DNA of 64,000 nt from NCBI GenBank assembly GCA_025403435.1, contig CM046337.1, positions 3,603,501 through 3,667,500 of the forward strand. Reading direction: 5' to 3'. The translations under genes were made by a program, and so were the position numbers. Of the stretch, positions 1 through 13,440 are shown one piece after another. The stretch comes from Artocarpus heterophyllus (taxonomy: Eukaryota; Streptophyta; Magnoliopsida; Rosales; Moraceae). Numbering within the stretch: position 1 is the stretch's first letter; each line of letters begins with the position of its first letter. The notes beneath the pieces were generated by a model. It had not been told where the DNA came from, did no database searches, and saw only the letters and a program-made list of their open reading frames with translations.

Positions 1-302
1 GTATATAATATGAGTACGGAAGTAAATATATTGTAATCCCCTTAAAAAAAGTAAATATATTGTGATGAGGAACAACTCAAGTTGGCCAAGCTACTGTTAA
101 AAAGTGTTGTATTTCTACTGTCCATAATTTGTCCAAAAGTAAGAAATGGGTTTGCTTTTTACAAATAATTATAACAAATAATAGATGATAAATACACAAA
201 CAAGAAATAGGCATCTGGATTCCATAAAAAACATGTGAATATTACTTTTAGCCCAAGCAAACTACTCTAATTTTGCAAGCTATATAGTAAATTAATTTTG
301 TA

Positions 303-605
303 AATAAAAGATCTTGTCACTAAAAGTTATCATTTTTTTCCTTAATTATGCATACGTATACATAATCCATATATAGATCAGATCATTCAGTCAAAGTGAA
401 TCGTTTCCATATATCATCTCATTATAGCGCGCACACAATAATTTAGTAAATATACCCTTTATTTCATTTTCTTTTTATAATAACTCTAAATTAAGTAATA
501 AAGATCTTGTCAAGTATCATTTTTTCCCCTTAGTATATACGTATACACAATCGATATCTATACATCAGAGTGATTAGTCAAAGAGAATCGTTTCCACAAT
601 AGCGT
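303..605. repeat. Diverged direct duplication, two copies of about 100 bp
   Basis: Two copies lie at about 306-410 and 498-600. Both contain, in order, AAAGATCTTGTCA, a TATCATTTTTTCC stretch, TACGTATACA, and a GTCAAAG.GAATCGTTTCCA block. They differ by substitutions and small indels, so the duplication is not recent. The roughly 90 bp between them are unrelated. No coding potential is seen. It could be a local tandem duplication or two members of a dispersed repeat. Confidence 0.7.
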
Positions 606-1126
606 TTAGGGCTATCGTTATATAGATTGATAACGTACTGGAATATGAGTGGTGGTTATTAAACGAAAATCATACAAATTTGTTTAAACTAATACTAATG
701 TAAAATCTTACATCATACGGTGTAAAACAAACAAGCTGCTATATTATAAAATTTTTTAAAAGTTACAATTTTTTAACCAATTTTTTCAATTCAACTAGTT
801 TACTAAACAATATCCACATATATATCTACATACATATATATTTTCTCTACAAATTATACTTTACGCAGTAATTGATCATATTTGCTAGGAATTCATAAGT
901 CGTTCATCAGGTCAATGTCGTGGCTATCCAAAAAAAACGAAATATATATATATAATCGGCTGGTCAAGGATTTTTCCACAATATTAGGTCACGTGGTGGG
1001 ATACTGAATCTAGTCAAGGTAGTGATTTGTCTCTATCGCCCAACCCCTAGTAATCCCTTCTGGATATAAAAAATCCGAAGTATTTCTTTTCCTATAGGGA
1101 GCTACTTTTCTAAGGATACTTTTATC

Positions 1127-1130
1127 TTTT

Positions 1131-1161
<31 letters not shown>

Positions 1162-1162
1162 G
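1127..1162 (+). repeat. T14-G22 homopolymer junction
   Basis: A run of about 14 T is followed directly by 22 consecutive G. Long G homopolymers are rare in AT-rich plant spacer DNA, can form G-quadruplexes, and are also a known trouble spot for sequencing chemistry. The exact length should therefore be treated as uncertain. Confidence 0.85.
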
Positions 1163-3190
1163 TAAGATTAAGACTAATTTAATCTTGCTCTTATAATTAA
1201 TATTGATTTATTTTCCTTTCATTGAAGGGGGATTAACTTAATATTGCGTAACTTTGAATTCCCAACCAGAGAGAGAGAAAAGATGTACACTACGTGGTCG
1301 AAAAACATTTTTATAAATTGAATCATGTTCTTGAAAAGAAAACATATTGAGTTAAATGTCATGTTACTTAAAATATATTAATTGATAGTATATTCTAGAG
1401 AGTACAGAAAATAAGATATAGTCATAGTTTAACAATATATGTATACCCGGTTTTAGTAAAAGATAAAGAATTCAAATCTTCTACCCTTAATTTTGAAAAA
1501 AAAAAAAAGCACAAAAAAGAAAATAAAGAAGAAAAGGAATATTCTGATTTATAATCCTCCACAATTTATTCGCAAACTGTCGATAAATAATTAATGTTCT
1601 TTTAAAAAACACTTATATTCGTCAAATAAAATTTACTAAAAATGAATTAATTATTGCTCTACAATATAAATTGGGGCGATCTATAAAGCTAAGTCATCAG
1701 ATTTGAAATAAAAATGTCTCTCAATTTTTTTACGAAAACGTAATGTATACGAACTCAAAGGCGTGTTACATTTGAATTTTGATTACTATATTTGGATCAT
1801 ATCAGGAACGATACACACACACAGCCCCATATTGAATTCACCACGAGCTCAAGTTTTGCTCAGCAGCTAGCTTAGCTTAGTGCATCTCTACGGGCACGTG
1901 GTGAACTCATATTGGTCTAAACAGCCCCTTGTTTCACGGTTCGCTTCAACATGAAAGTTTGATTGGCAAATAAGAGACAAAAAAAAGTATTGGAGACCAG
2001 AGAAATCACAAATGGTGGGCTCGTATACAAACTGACGTCGGCGAAGACCAGTCAAAACAAATATACACACAAATATGGAGTAGATTATCTCTCACCCCCG
2101 ATGTTGACGTGGAGAGTTTCATCTAAAAAGCCCACACCACGAGTTAACCTCCCGTTTGACACAATGATACGAACTTTCTCCGATTTAAATTATTTATAGT
2201 GTAAAATTTTTATATATTATAATATTTTAAATTAAAAATGATTTAAATTATTGGTTTGGACTTTATTTCTAGACACAAAATTATACACATAACAAAATCT
2301 GCAAACTAAGCACTATTGGAAGAGATGATTTAAAAGAAAAATGAGACTTGTGTACCTTAATAGCATTATAGTACATGCCTGAGACCGCTTGGTTTAGTGA
2401 CATAAAGTTAGATCCAAATGTAGCTAATCATCTTCGTCTAAGTGGCTCAATTATTAGTTCGGTTGGGAAATAAGTTTGAGCAAAAAGTGGTTGAATCTTA
2501 TTTCCTAAGCGCCTTATACACATTAGCTCAAGTATTTTCCTTTTTCTTTGCCCTCCCCTCCCTTTTTGAAATTTATAATTAGCAATATTTTTATCAGAGT
2601 TTTTAGAAAAATTAAGTTGCACCCCAAAGTTTAGTTTGCCAATGAATTAAAAATCAACCACAGTATTACACAGATTCTAAATTTGTGAACCATAACTTCA
2701 AAAAATGAATTAAATTTCTGGTAATAGTCGTAATATTCATGCCTCTCTGAAGGCTTTTTTTTTTTTTTTTTTTTTGACTCCATCACTGGTAACAAAGAGG
2801 GGAGTTAAAAAAAGTTTTGAGAGATATAATGAGTTCCATCTTGCTTGTAATTTTTGTTTCTCAATCGTAAAATGACGTATGTTATAATTTGTGCTTATTA
2901 AAAGAGGAAAACAATACAAAATACTTGTTGCTAATATTTATCAGGCACACCCAAACTGTCCCCGAGAACTAGCCTTGAGGTTTTGCTTTTGGTGAATAAA
3001 TTTCCACCCAAAAATATTGAGTACCAGTATTGACTTTAATTTGGATATTGGACTAGTGTAAATTGTTGAACAATCGCTCGAAACTCAAAAGCAACATTAA
3101 TGCTATATATAGCGTCGTCAACATTCCAAATATATATTATATTATACGTATGTGCGTTAAATAAATATATATGTATATAGAAAAAAGATA

Positions 3191-3876
3191 TACCTATTGA
3201 CATCTTTTATTCTATTTTTCACAAACTCTTTTTTAATAAGATGCAATTATTACTATATTACCTATTAATAAAAACAGCTTTAAATAAATTCTCATTACAC
3301 AAACTATCTTAAAAAATATATATTTTCTTCTAAAAATTAGTTTATTATTTTTTATTTCAAAGAATAGAAATTGATTGCAACATAAAAGAGTCTGACATAA
3401 AAAATATATATGTAGTTTACTTCTTTTTTTAAATTCTTATTTTCATTTTTTTGTTTAATTAAAAAGAAAAGAATTATTTTTCTTTTTTGTTTTTAATTAA
3501 AAAAACTATATTTCCTTTTTTGTTTTTAATTTAAGGAAATACAATTTGTTGGATTCATATATAAAGCCTTACAGTTTACTATCGATTATTGTTTCTTAGA
3601 ATCTAAAGCTTGGTTTAATAAAAAGGAAAAAAATATATTAAAAAACTATCTTTTAATGTATAAACTAAAAAAGGAAAAATGTTTAGAAAAAAATTCTAAG
3701 TTTATTTAGCAGGCGGGTGAAAAAAAGAAAACCTATTAATACTATTTAAATATAGGGACTTTTTTGGTATTTTAAAAGAGGTAAAAAAAGTAAAATAAGG
3801 GGTGGTTGAAGAAAATGTATGTGAAATATAAAATAAAGGATGTGTGAAATGTAAAATAAGGGATGTCAATATAAAC
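3191..3876. repeat. Foldback/MITE-like element with long imperfect inverted ends
   Basis: The left end reads TATTGACATCTTTTATTC followed by TATTTTTCACA. The reverse complement of the right end reads TATTGACATCCCTTATTT followed by TACATTTCACA. A second inner pair (ACCTATTAATAAA near 3259, TTAATAGG in the right arm) extends the inverted structure. The middle holds three T-rich units of about 48 bp around 3440-3540, each with TTTTTTGTTTTTAATT. No transposase is encoded. I infer a non-autonomous foldback element of about 686 bp; the target-site duplication is not clear. Confidence 0.45.
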
Positions 3877-4014
3877 AACCATAGAAATTTTTTTTGTTAT
3901 TTTTATAAGATTACAACCTCATTCTTTATAAATGGTACAAGACCTAATCTAAAGCATAATATACCTTTTAGACTAAGCTTTACTATTTTATAAGAAGCAA
4001 AATTTTAGCATCAC

Positions 4015-4260
4015 AGGCTAAATAGAAGTGCTTGTATATACCTAAGTGAAATATACACCTAATCTTCACTGGTTTCTCGGCTTCCACGTCATACAGAGAT
4101 ATATAGATAGAATATAAGATATTTTGGAGACCAAAACCCTCTATTTCGTAGGCTGCGGACTTTTAACATTAAAGGCTTAAATAGGAATACTAATTGTGTA
4201 TATATATACACGCCCCTAATCTTTATCGGTTTCTCGTCGTCCAGGTCATCGTGGAGTTTC
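4015..4260. repeat. Diverged direct duplication, about 85 bp units
   Basis: The segments 4015-4095 and 4168-4258 share the order GGCT(T)AAATAG, TGTATATA, ACACC/ACGCC, CTAATCTT, ATCGGTTTCTCG-like and CCACGTCAT/CCAGGTCAT. Similarity is about three quarters by eye. The ORFs crossing it are unrelated to any family I know. Confidence 0.5.
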
Positions 4261-6060
4261 TTCTCATGGAAAGCAACCATGGTGTCGGTCAAAGACTTAA
4301 TATGGATGTGATAGAATCTAGCTATGGAGAGGGACCACCGGCACTAACAATAAGTGGACTCGTCTATAGGTTTTATACTTATTATTTTTTATAAATGAGT
4401 GGTGTTCTAGCACGATCGATATTTAATAACAATTCTATATGTAGATATATAAAAAAACAATATAAGTAGATGTACAAAATTATAATATGTATATGTATAT
4501 ATATATATGTTGAAGGGATACATATTTATTTATTTCAAAAAGAAAAATTTCATATCAAATCCTAAAAATACAAGCATTAATACTAACTAACATAAAGTAC
4601 AAGGAACTTAATTTTTAATATAGACTAAATTCATTAGTAATTTCGAATAACGTAAGCTTTATGAGAGATAAGATATGTATTACAAGTTCTGAGAATTAAA
4701 AAAAAACACACACACAACGGATTCACCAAATTCGACTTGGATTAAAATTTATAGCATTAAGGTTCTCTACATTGGCAGAGCTAGGTTGTGATGACGTGCC
4801 CCACTCATTTTTTAAAATATATATTTTCATTTTTATTTTATAGTTTAAAATTTTTGTTATGCTTTTATTCTGAAAGAAATAACAACCATGCCCCCATAAA
4901 ATAATGAAAAAATGTTATTGTTCCCCATAAAATAATTAAAATATATTGTTGTTCTCATAAAATAATTTAAATATGTTGTTTTGCTTCTATTTTACAAGAA
5001 AAATTATAATTATACCTAACTTAATCCTTGAAATATATAGTTATATCTTCATTCAATAAAATACTACTTCTAAATATTCTACAAGCGTCCTCACTAAGAA
5101 AAAATTCTAACTCCACTACTGGGCATCCATAAAACCGTATAGCGACGAATCCAGAGACTAGACGCACAAGCGTGCATGCAGAGCCGGAAGGAGGGGGGGT
5201 TATAAACTTATTTCAACTTTTACATGTATATATATTTATATATATATTTATGCCCCTAACCTAAGTTAATTGATATATATTTCAAAAGTCTATCCATAAT
5301 CCTAATTTTGATATATTTTATTGTTTATTCTACTTTTGTTTTGTGTTTTCCTATTAAATTCTAGGTGTTTATTGAAATATTTTTCTCTAATTTGCTCTTC
5401 TTAGAGCATTTTGTTTTTGAAATTCTTATAATTTGTTACGATGACCTATAAAAATATTTTTTCTAAAATGTGGTCTTTAAGCATTTTTCTTTTCAAGCAA
5501 CCCTCTTTATTATTATTTTTACATAAACACCTTTTTCTAATTTGCTCTTGTTAAAGTGATTTTGTTTTCAAACGTGTCCCTACTTTAATTTCTTTTTTTT
5601 TTTTTTAGCACTTCCTATAATATAATTTCTTAATAACTTTTATCTAATTTTTCAGCTAAAATCTTTATTACTCAAATACGCTTCACTTATATATACATAT
5701 ATATATTATTCAACTAAAAACACTTTTCTATTGAAAGTAACATTTTAATCTATTTAATTTATTAAAAAAATAACAAAACTAATATCTTATAGTATTAGTA
5801 TATTGAAAAATAAAATAAAATTAGGACTCCATATTTTAAAGGGTTTTTAGCATTTTTTTTAAATTGTTAGTTTACATCCCTTGAAACAAAATTCTAGTTC
5901 CGCCACTACATGCATAATTAGTTCTTTTGCTTTACAGTCCTTTATTGCTATTTCTGGAGTTGGTAATTTCCAGAAAATGGCTAGCCAATTGGGAATCAAC
6001 GGCGTTGAAAAACAAGGAGATCATGATCATGACAATAAAAAGTACAATCTGATCAACACT
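4260..6060. other. Gene-free spacer
   Basis: Low-complexity AT-rich DNA with no supported gene. Phrases such as CCCCATAAAATAAT repeat with variation around 4890-4970, and TTTTCTAATTTGCTCTT recurs near 5380 and 5530. These suggest decayed repeats, but no element boundaries can be drawn. Confidence 0.5.
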
Positions 6061-6062
6061 TA

Positions 6063-6545
6063 GGGTCTGTTTAGTAAATAGATTCAAATTAATGATTTAA
6101 TTTGAGTGAGTATGATTTAAATTAAGATTTAAATTTGTGATTTAAATTGTTATATGAATTAACGTTTAAATGTACATTGAAGTTTTAATTTGAGTATGAA
6201 ATAAAATTAGAATTTGTGTTTAGAGAGGTAGTGAAAAAAGTTTCTGATTTATCAACAAATCTAATAAAATCTTAATGTTAATGACATAAAAAATATACAA
6301 TATAGATCTTAATTCGTTCCTCTCTTCACTAGGAACATAATGAAAAATGAATCATCTCAATTGGATATCAAATAAAAGAGTTATGATTTTTTTCCTCAAA
6401 TATAGGAGAGATAATTTTTGTTTTTACTGTAGCAGAGATATCTAAGTATCAAAAGTTTAAGAATGGATCGAAACTCTAAATACTTAGAATTTATTTGATA
6501 AATTGATTCGAATTAATGATTTGATTTCAAAATCAAATCACTAAT
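6063..6545. repeat. MITE-end-like sequence present twice in the same orientation
   Basis: CTTAGGGTCTGTTTAGTAAA at about 6059 is followed by ATTCAAATTAATGATTTAATTT. A second, diverged copy of the same end lies at about 6482-6525 (ATTTGATAAATTGATTCGAA, then TTAATGATTTGATTT). GGGTCTGTTTxGxxAA is typical of plant MITE termini. The second copy is followed by its own inverted complement (AAATCAAATCACTAATG). I infer nested or truncated copies of one element; the full right end is not identified. Confidence 0.4.
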
Positions 6546-6676
6546 GTTACTTGTTCTCTAAAATGAAGCGAAGGGCGTGTGCGATCTCAGAAGCTTTTTG
6601 GTCTAGATCCAACTTAGGGGAAAAAAAAGGGAAAGAAAAAAAGAAAAAAACATGCTTCTCCCGATCGATTATTCAT

Positions 6677-6677
<1 letters not shown>

Positions 6678-6719
<42 letters not shown>
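6678..6719. repeat. (AT)n microsatellite
   Basis: About 20 uninterrupted AT units. Other AT or TA tracts occur at about 7053-7073, 7140-7172, 10697-10715, 53198-53223 and 53518-53551. Confidence 0.95.
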
Positions 6720-6721
<2 letters not shown>

Positions 6722-6755
6722 TGGCTGCTTTTGAATTCCAAACTAGCACTAATTT

Positions 6756-7160
6756 ACTCTAAAGTCATATTCAACGATAGCATCAAATATTTTGACCATT
6801 CTAATTTGTATAAAGAAATAAGTAAAACTATTATTAATTAATAAAGTACCCTTCTATATATATACGGAGAATATAATCCACCACATTTAGTTACATACAT
6901 AGACTGTATTATAAAAATTACAAATAATATATATATATATATACATTTGCTAACTTACTCTAGAGTCATATTCAACGATAGCATCAAATATTTTGACCAT
7001 TCTAACTTGTATGAATAAGTAAAACTATTATTAATTAATAAAGCACCCGTCTATATATATATATATATATATATACGGCTAATATAATCAAACTCATTTA
7101 GTTACGTACATAGACTGTATTATCAAAATGACAAATAATATATATATACAGATATATATA
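6756..7160 (+). repeat. Tandem duplication of about 195 bp
   Basis: Copy 1 (about 6756-6932) and copy 2 (about 6956-7150) share ACTCTA(A/G)AGTCATATTC, AACGATAGCATCAAATAT, TTTGACCATTCTAA, AAGTAAAACTATTATTAA, ACATAGACTGTATTAT and AAATTACAAATAATATAT/AAATGACAAATAATATAT in the same order. By eye they are above 85 percent identical, differing mainly in the length of an internal TA run. Each copy ends in a TA microsatellite, which may have mediated the duplication. Confidence 0.85.
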
Positions 7161-10100
7161 TATATATATATATATTTCTTAGGGTATAGAAATAGAGAGA
7201 AAAAGAATATTAATAACAGCAGTAATAGTGGTGATAATAATGATATACGATAATTCTGCTACTAAACTGATGGTGCAATTTCTTGTAGAAATAATAATAA
7301 CTAATAAGGCTCTTTCTAATTATAGCGCCCACTTTGATAATCGGGGAAATTTCTCCCACTTAATCATTTTCGTTGAATTCGCTGACATGGTAGCAAAAGA
7401 GTAATCCAACGGTCAATGTTATGTAGGGCATATGAGGATATTAAGGAGCAACAAATTTTGCAACCCATTGTTTACCGGTTGCTTAAAACAAGGAAGCAAC
7501 TCATTAGAAAGGGAATAAAATATGAGAAAATTATACATTATATCATACTTTTAAAAGTTATGTTAATTTATGTTTACTTAAGAAAAATTTATACCATATT
7601 ATTATTTATATTACAATTAAGTTGTATTACAAATGAATATACACGCAAGATTTATAAATGTAAATCTTAATAGATGAAAATTAAATGAAGAAAAGAGGAT
7701 GAGCCAAGTTAAGCAAAGGTCCACTACATTACATGAGCCTACGTAAGCAAAGGCCTAGAAAAATATGATTCAATTTAAAAAACTATTTTTGAAAAAATAA
7801 AAATAAAAATGACTTTTGGAAAAAAATTGTAAAAATGAATTTCTATTCCAAAACTTCAACTAGAAATTGGAAATTTTTATACCAAAAATAAAATCCAACA
7901 ATAACGAGTTGTAGGATATATTACATGCAATAGAATCGTTGACACCTTGAATGGAAGTCATTTCATTGCATAATTCCCATTAAATGAATCCAAATTTCAA
8001 ATTTTTTATCGTCACCCTTGGATCAAGCGACACTAGATGAATTATTCTTTAAATTGTAACCTTGAGTACTCTGCATTTTATGATACTAATATAGCCAATG
8101 GGTAATTTGAATCCAAGTTGATATATCTTTTTCTTTAAATTTTAACATTGATTACTTCACATAAAGAAACCATATAAACGCCCTTAAATTTTAAACATTG
8201 ATTACTTCACAGATTTCTTATTGTTAATAGGCCACCATTAATATTTTTGAATTCAATAAATACATAATGATTCATTAATCACTCAAGATTGTGGTTTTAT
8301 AGAAACAATGACAGAAGTCCGCAGAAGTTGATTCTTAACTTTGAATTGCAAAAGAATGATTTCTTGATGCTAATTTAATTTATTTTATACACATCGGTAT
8401 CTGTATTCACTAACTACCAATATTACTACAATCCATATAAAACAATGCTATAAAATAATTGGAATAGATATAACACCACCAATGTTATGAACAAGTTGAA
8501 GATGTTCTACATTTATTGTGTATAAGATTTCTGCTATTGATATTTAGGTTTACTATGAATAACAAGTGGAGAAATAAAATTCTTCTTTCACTTTGAGTTT
8601 AATAAGATGGAGATTTCAATATTCACTATGACTTACAAAATTAAATCCTGACTTTGTTTCAATCAAACAAGTTTTGTTTGATTTAGTCTACTTAGATTTA
8701 ACAATAAAAAGGCTTTTAATATTTTATAGAAATTATAAAATTGTTCATCCATAAAAATAAAGGTAATATTCATAGTTTACAATCTATTTCAAAATTAGCA
8801 AATGTCTAAAAATTCACCATCTAAAATTTTAATGCCAACTAACAATCAAATTAAAAAGTCACATGCACACATAGAAAATAACATACATAGAAAAGTAATA
8901 TAAAATAAAAAATTTTATTTTGAATACTTGATTGCTAAAAAGGAAAATTTTAAGTTTAATTATTAAGTATGGTTGTATACGAATTTATTATTTTAGAGCT
9001 TATTTTATGAGCAATAGAAAATAATAAATTACATTGGTGTATTTTTGGAAGGACTATTAGACCGTTTGAAAAGTTTAAACCTCTAAAAAAAACATCCGTC
9101 AAAATTAATGTAAAAAACCACCTAAAACATCCAATAAATCAAAATTAATATTAATTAACAAATTAATTTGGATGTAATTGAATTGAGCGGTTTTGCACCC
9201 CCAACAACTACTACTACTTCACATTTTAGTGGATTTGTACCCTCCTTCGTCGACAAACTATTATGTATTCTTAGACTTTTATTGCTTTCTCATGGAATAC
9301 TTATATGAAATTATGCTATATTTTAGTCATTTATTAAGTATTTATCTCATTTTCATTATTGAAGTGTTCATCTTTACAAATCACATTTGTTTAGAAAAAA
9401 AAAAAAAAACTTACACTTAAAAACATTTTACATGATGACCACTCAACGGTTATATTTGAAAACAAAATTAAAGTATAGATATGCCAAAAAAAGAGAAAAA
9501 TTTCTAGCCGTTGTTCATATGATTTACACGACATTTGCTTGAACTTTATCAAACATCACACAATTGGAAAGATATCCCTCTGTAATTACTCATCCAGTAT
9601 AAAATTACAAAAAAGGGGCAGAACATTAACAAATTACTTCTTGTTGACCAGTACGCAAAAAGTATTCCATCCTCATTCTTCAAAAGGGAGTCGAATTTTT
9701 TATGCCACCGCTCACAAAACGACCGTGGCACAGAATATATTTAGCATCTTAGTTCTAACTTATTAATCTAACTGTTATAGTATAAAATTTTTATATACTA
9801 TAATATAAAATAAAAATATATTATAATATAAAACTTTCATATACGTTATATTTTTACAAATATGAAATATAGTTTTTTATTGTGTTGAAACGTTAGCTTT
9901 AACCTCATTAGAATTACACTTCAATCCCCTAATTTCAACTCTTACAATATGAGCACATATTATATCATGCTTCATTTACAGAACTACCCCTAAACACTAG
10001 CTCGGTTTCCACACCATTCAAAATCTGGTAAAAAGAACCGGTTATAGTAGTATTGCGTATTTTCCAACTTCTAACGTCACACGACAAGTGGCAACCTCGT

Positions 10101-10290
10101 GGGGGAAAATTTACATAAAATCCTTGTACGGGTATGCAGAAAAAGCCTACTAAAATTAATGACTCTGTCCGGGATGTAATCGTGTTCCCACTATATACAC
10201 TAACCGAATCAGAGTCTATAATCTAGAAGGATGAGGACAAAAAAGTCAATGCACACATTAATGTTTTCTGTTATTTAGATACAGGGATAA

Positions 10291-10464
10291 GATGTTTGGA
10301 AATGTGGTAAAAATCAATAGCGGGAACTATTTTTACTGTAGTATGTGAGAGTTTTATACTATAGTATATTTTTTTATTGTTATTGTAGTATGTGAAAGCT
10401 TTACACTGTTTATAACTGAGATTGTGGTAAAAATTAAGTGGTTCTTACCACTACCAAGCACCCA
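10291..10464. mobile_element. MITE-like element, family A copy 1
   Basis: The left end is GATGTTTGGAAATGTGGTAA. The right end is CACTACCAAGCACCC, whose complement GGGTGCTTGGTAGTG matches the left in inverted form. Inside is the core ACTGTAGTATGTGAGAG followed by TTTTATACTATAGTA. The same ends and core occur at 48617-48737 and 63225-63387. It has no coding capacity. Confidence 0.65.
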
Positions 10465-13263
10465 AGAATCTCTCAAAGCATATCTTTTCTGTGTTATTTA
10501 GTTGTCTTTAACCCTTTTTTTTTTTGCCCGTGTCCGTCTTTCCTTTTTTTTTCACTGAAACTTGCTACCATTGCCATTCCCTCGTTAATTATTTTACTTC
10601 ATATAATTTTAATTCAAATTTTAAAACATTATTATCTTATACACTTGTATCTTAAGGAATTTGCAATCCAAATAATTACTTCTGTGCTTTCGGAATATAT
10701 ATATATATATATATACGCACAATATATAATATAAGATGAAATATTGCATTTTTCACTCAAAAGTCAGCAAGGACTTTGCAATTTTTCTTGTACAACTTTT
10801 TGAGAACAAGGCAACAAATTTTTATCTTTCAGTTCAGTTTTTTATTTACTCATTTTATTTGTATTTGATCTTTTGAATAATCTTTTTTTTAATCTAATTT
10901 TATGTATCTTTTAAATATCTTTTTATTTTGGTGGAGAGAAATTTTAAGATAATTAGCAGCAATTAAATCTCATATGTAGATGCTAAAATAATTATTTATC
11001 AAAATAAATCATGCACAAGCCTTATTTACAATTATTTATAGTGGCCTACTAGCATATGGGATACTCTAATATGCAAAATAAAATTCAAGAAGTATTCCGT
11101 AACATTTTAATCTGAAAATATGATAACACCACACAAAAGTATAAACTTTAAGAATTACCAGGTATTTTAACCCATTCTTCATATCATCTTTTTTTGTTTT
11201 TTTGGTAGAACCTTTATCTTCATATCATCTACAATCTTAAAAATGATCAGTATAAAACGATCTTTGTTTCCACTTTTAACCGGGTGTATAAGATAATAAT
11301 GTTTTAAATTTTAAATTAAAATTATTTGAAGTAAAATAGTTTAAAAAGTAGGTTTATGTAAGATAATTATGGTGTATTTGACTCTACAATTAATGTCATA
11401 CACATTAGGAAAGAAAAACCTAATTACAAAAAGCCGACATGAATTATTCCAAATGTCAAATTTTCATAGACGGGGTACTAAATAAGCATGATGACGTAGT
11501 ACACCCGATCTATTAAATAATTTCTCCTCATCATCATTATTCTTGAGCTGTGTCCTTATAATATGCTTTTGGTGAAGAATTTTTCACAAGTGTTTTTTAT
11601 TTTCTCCCTATTTCAAACATCAAAGTTTTAGCGCCACGAAAACTGTAGGCATATTAACTAAGGTCAACCGTCAACAAAACAAGCAAGCGCTGGAGAATGT
11701 ACTGCTACTAGAGTACATAGAATTTATCATACTAAACGCAAAGATTTAATTAATAGACTATGAATTAAAAAACCACTTTGCTAATAATCCAAAAATCATA
11801 GCAGACCACGAAATACTTGGAATATCATAATATTCCTATATATATGTACTTTATTTTTTTTAAAGAAAGTATCCTCTACTCTTATTTGATTTAGTACGGG
11901 TACATCTAAAGATTCTGAACTGTGATAATATTTAGAGCTATAGCAATTCCTTTCAGCCACTTGACATTAAAAAAATAATAAGCTTGTTAAGTTTCAGCCA
12001 AGGTCTGCTATGCGTGCATTGACTAATATTCATATATATATATATATGTATATACATATTTGTCTCGTTGACTAATATCATTGGGTTTTGATCATGTTCT
12101 TTTCAACGACGTGTAATCTTATTTTCTGGTCATAATGTTCTCCATTTACCAGCCTTAAATGTTGTTTCATGTATATTCAAATCAAAATGTGTTATTTTCC
12201 TCAAATGAGACTTGTATGTGTGTATAGGTATTAGGTACATAAGATTACAAATTAACGAATAGTGTTTTGGCTCTAAAAAAAATAGAATTCAATGCGACTT
12301 AAAAGTAATATTATTTTACTAAACTCAAATTTACAATAAGGGAAAGAGAAAAAAGTCACATATCAGCCAGCGTTAGTACGTATGCACTAAATCCATGACC
12401 ACCGGGAGAAACAATAAAATGCACTTATGGACAGTTTCATTTAGATATAATAATTACTGACCCATTGGTAAATTCAAATCAACCTTTATGTGAGCTTCTA
12501 TATTTATACATATATGATGGTAAGATAGAATAATGCGTAAGCCTTTGAATACATGCCTGTTTACCTACTGAGTCATTTGACGTTATTACCTGACACAAAT
12601 GATGGGGAATATTATGATTAATTAATGCTTTTTGACTAAATTAATTGCGCCCTGCCCTGCGGAAGGATGAGGAGGCACCTGTTTTACCTAAGGCCCACGA
12701 GGAATGGTCAAATAAAAATCCTTTCGTATTCAGGGAGTTATAACACGATACTTATAAAATTATAGGCTCCAATTTAATATTTACAATACATTTTACATTA
12801 TGACTTATTATTTTATTAATAGTAAAATTATGACCCTATAAAGTCAATTAAAATTAATCATAATAAAATATATAAGTAATTATAACTGGGTTAAACCTTC
12901 TTAATGTGCTAAATAGACGGATTACTGTTAACTTTTATAAACTCTTTTAGAATAAGCCACTGTTTTATGTTTATGAAAAGAGTTCTCATGAACAGTTTTT
13001 TATTTATATTTTTAGACTTTTATAAGTGAATAACAAATCACAAATTTTATTTCTATCCTTTTATTATGTTACTTTTTATAATGACAAAAGATTTTGACTT
13101 ATTTAACCAAATGATTCAAAAAGCTCTTCTGTAATCAAGAAGTTGTCTTCTCTTCTTGTATTGCTTATAAGTCAAAGTAAGTAAAAGCATAAATTATCTT
13201 AAATGGGCCGTAACGCTAGTAAAGTTAATGAGATGCAAGTATTGTTTGTACAATTAAAGGAAA

Positions 13264-13440
13264 AAGGTAAACTTTCATAAATGTAATATTTTAAAACTTA
13301 ATTTTTATAAATGTTGCACATGTTTAAGTATGGCATTAATTAAACATGCAATCTGAATGATAGTGTAATAACAATTTTTTTAAGTGTGACATAAATAAAT
13401 ACATGTTTTAAAGATATGGCATAACATGTAATTTTCTCAG
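13264..13440 (+). repeat. Dispersed repeat, copy 1 of 3
   Basis: It begins with a phrase like ATATTTTAAAACTTAATTTT followed by TATAAATG, and ends in ATGGCATAACATGTAATTTT. The same ending is found near 26268-26290 (with a T for C substitution) and 57330-57352, the latter with the same opening phrase. The interior is variable. I infer a decayed dispersed element. Confidence 0.55.

Larger units (their letters stand above)
1..3190. other. Gene-free AT-rich spacer
   Basis: No open reading frame here resembles a known plant protein, and the short ones are broken within 60 to 80 codons. The sequence is AT-rich with scattered TATATA runs. It holds a diverged local duplication (303-605), a T14-G22 homopolymer junction (1127-1162) and two CACGTG G-box cores (990-995 and 1895-1900). 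The latter are isolated, with no gene start beside them, so I do not assign them a target. Nothing else could be supported. Confidence 0.6.

Noticed and set aside
6551..6841. 96-codon ORF across the (AT)n repeat
   Set aside because: Contains a Tyr-Ile run encoded by the microsatellite; artefact.
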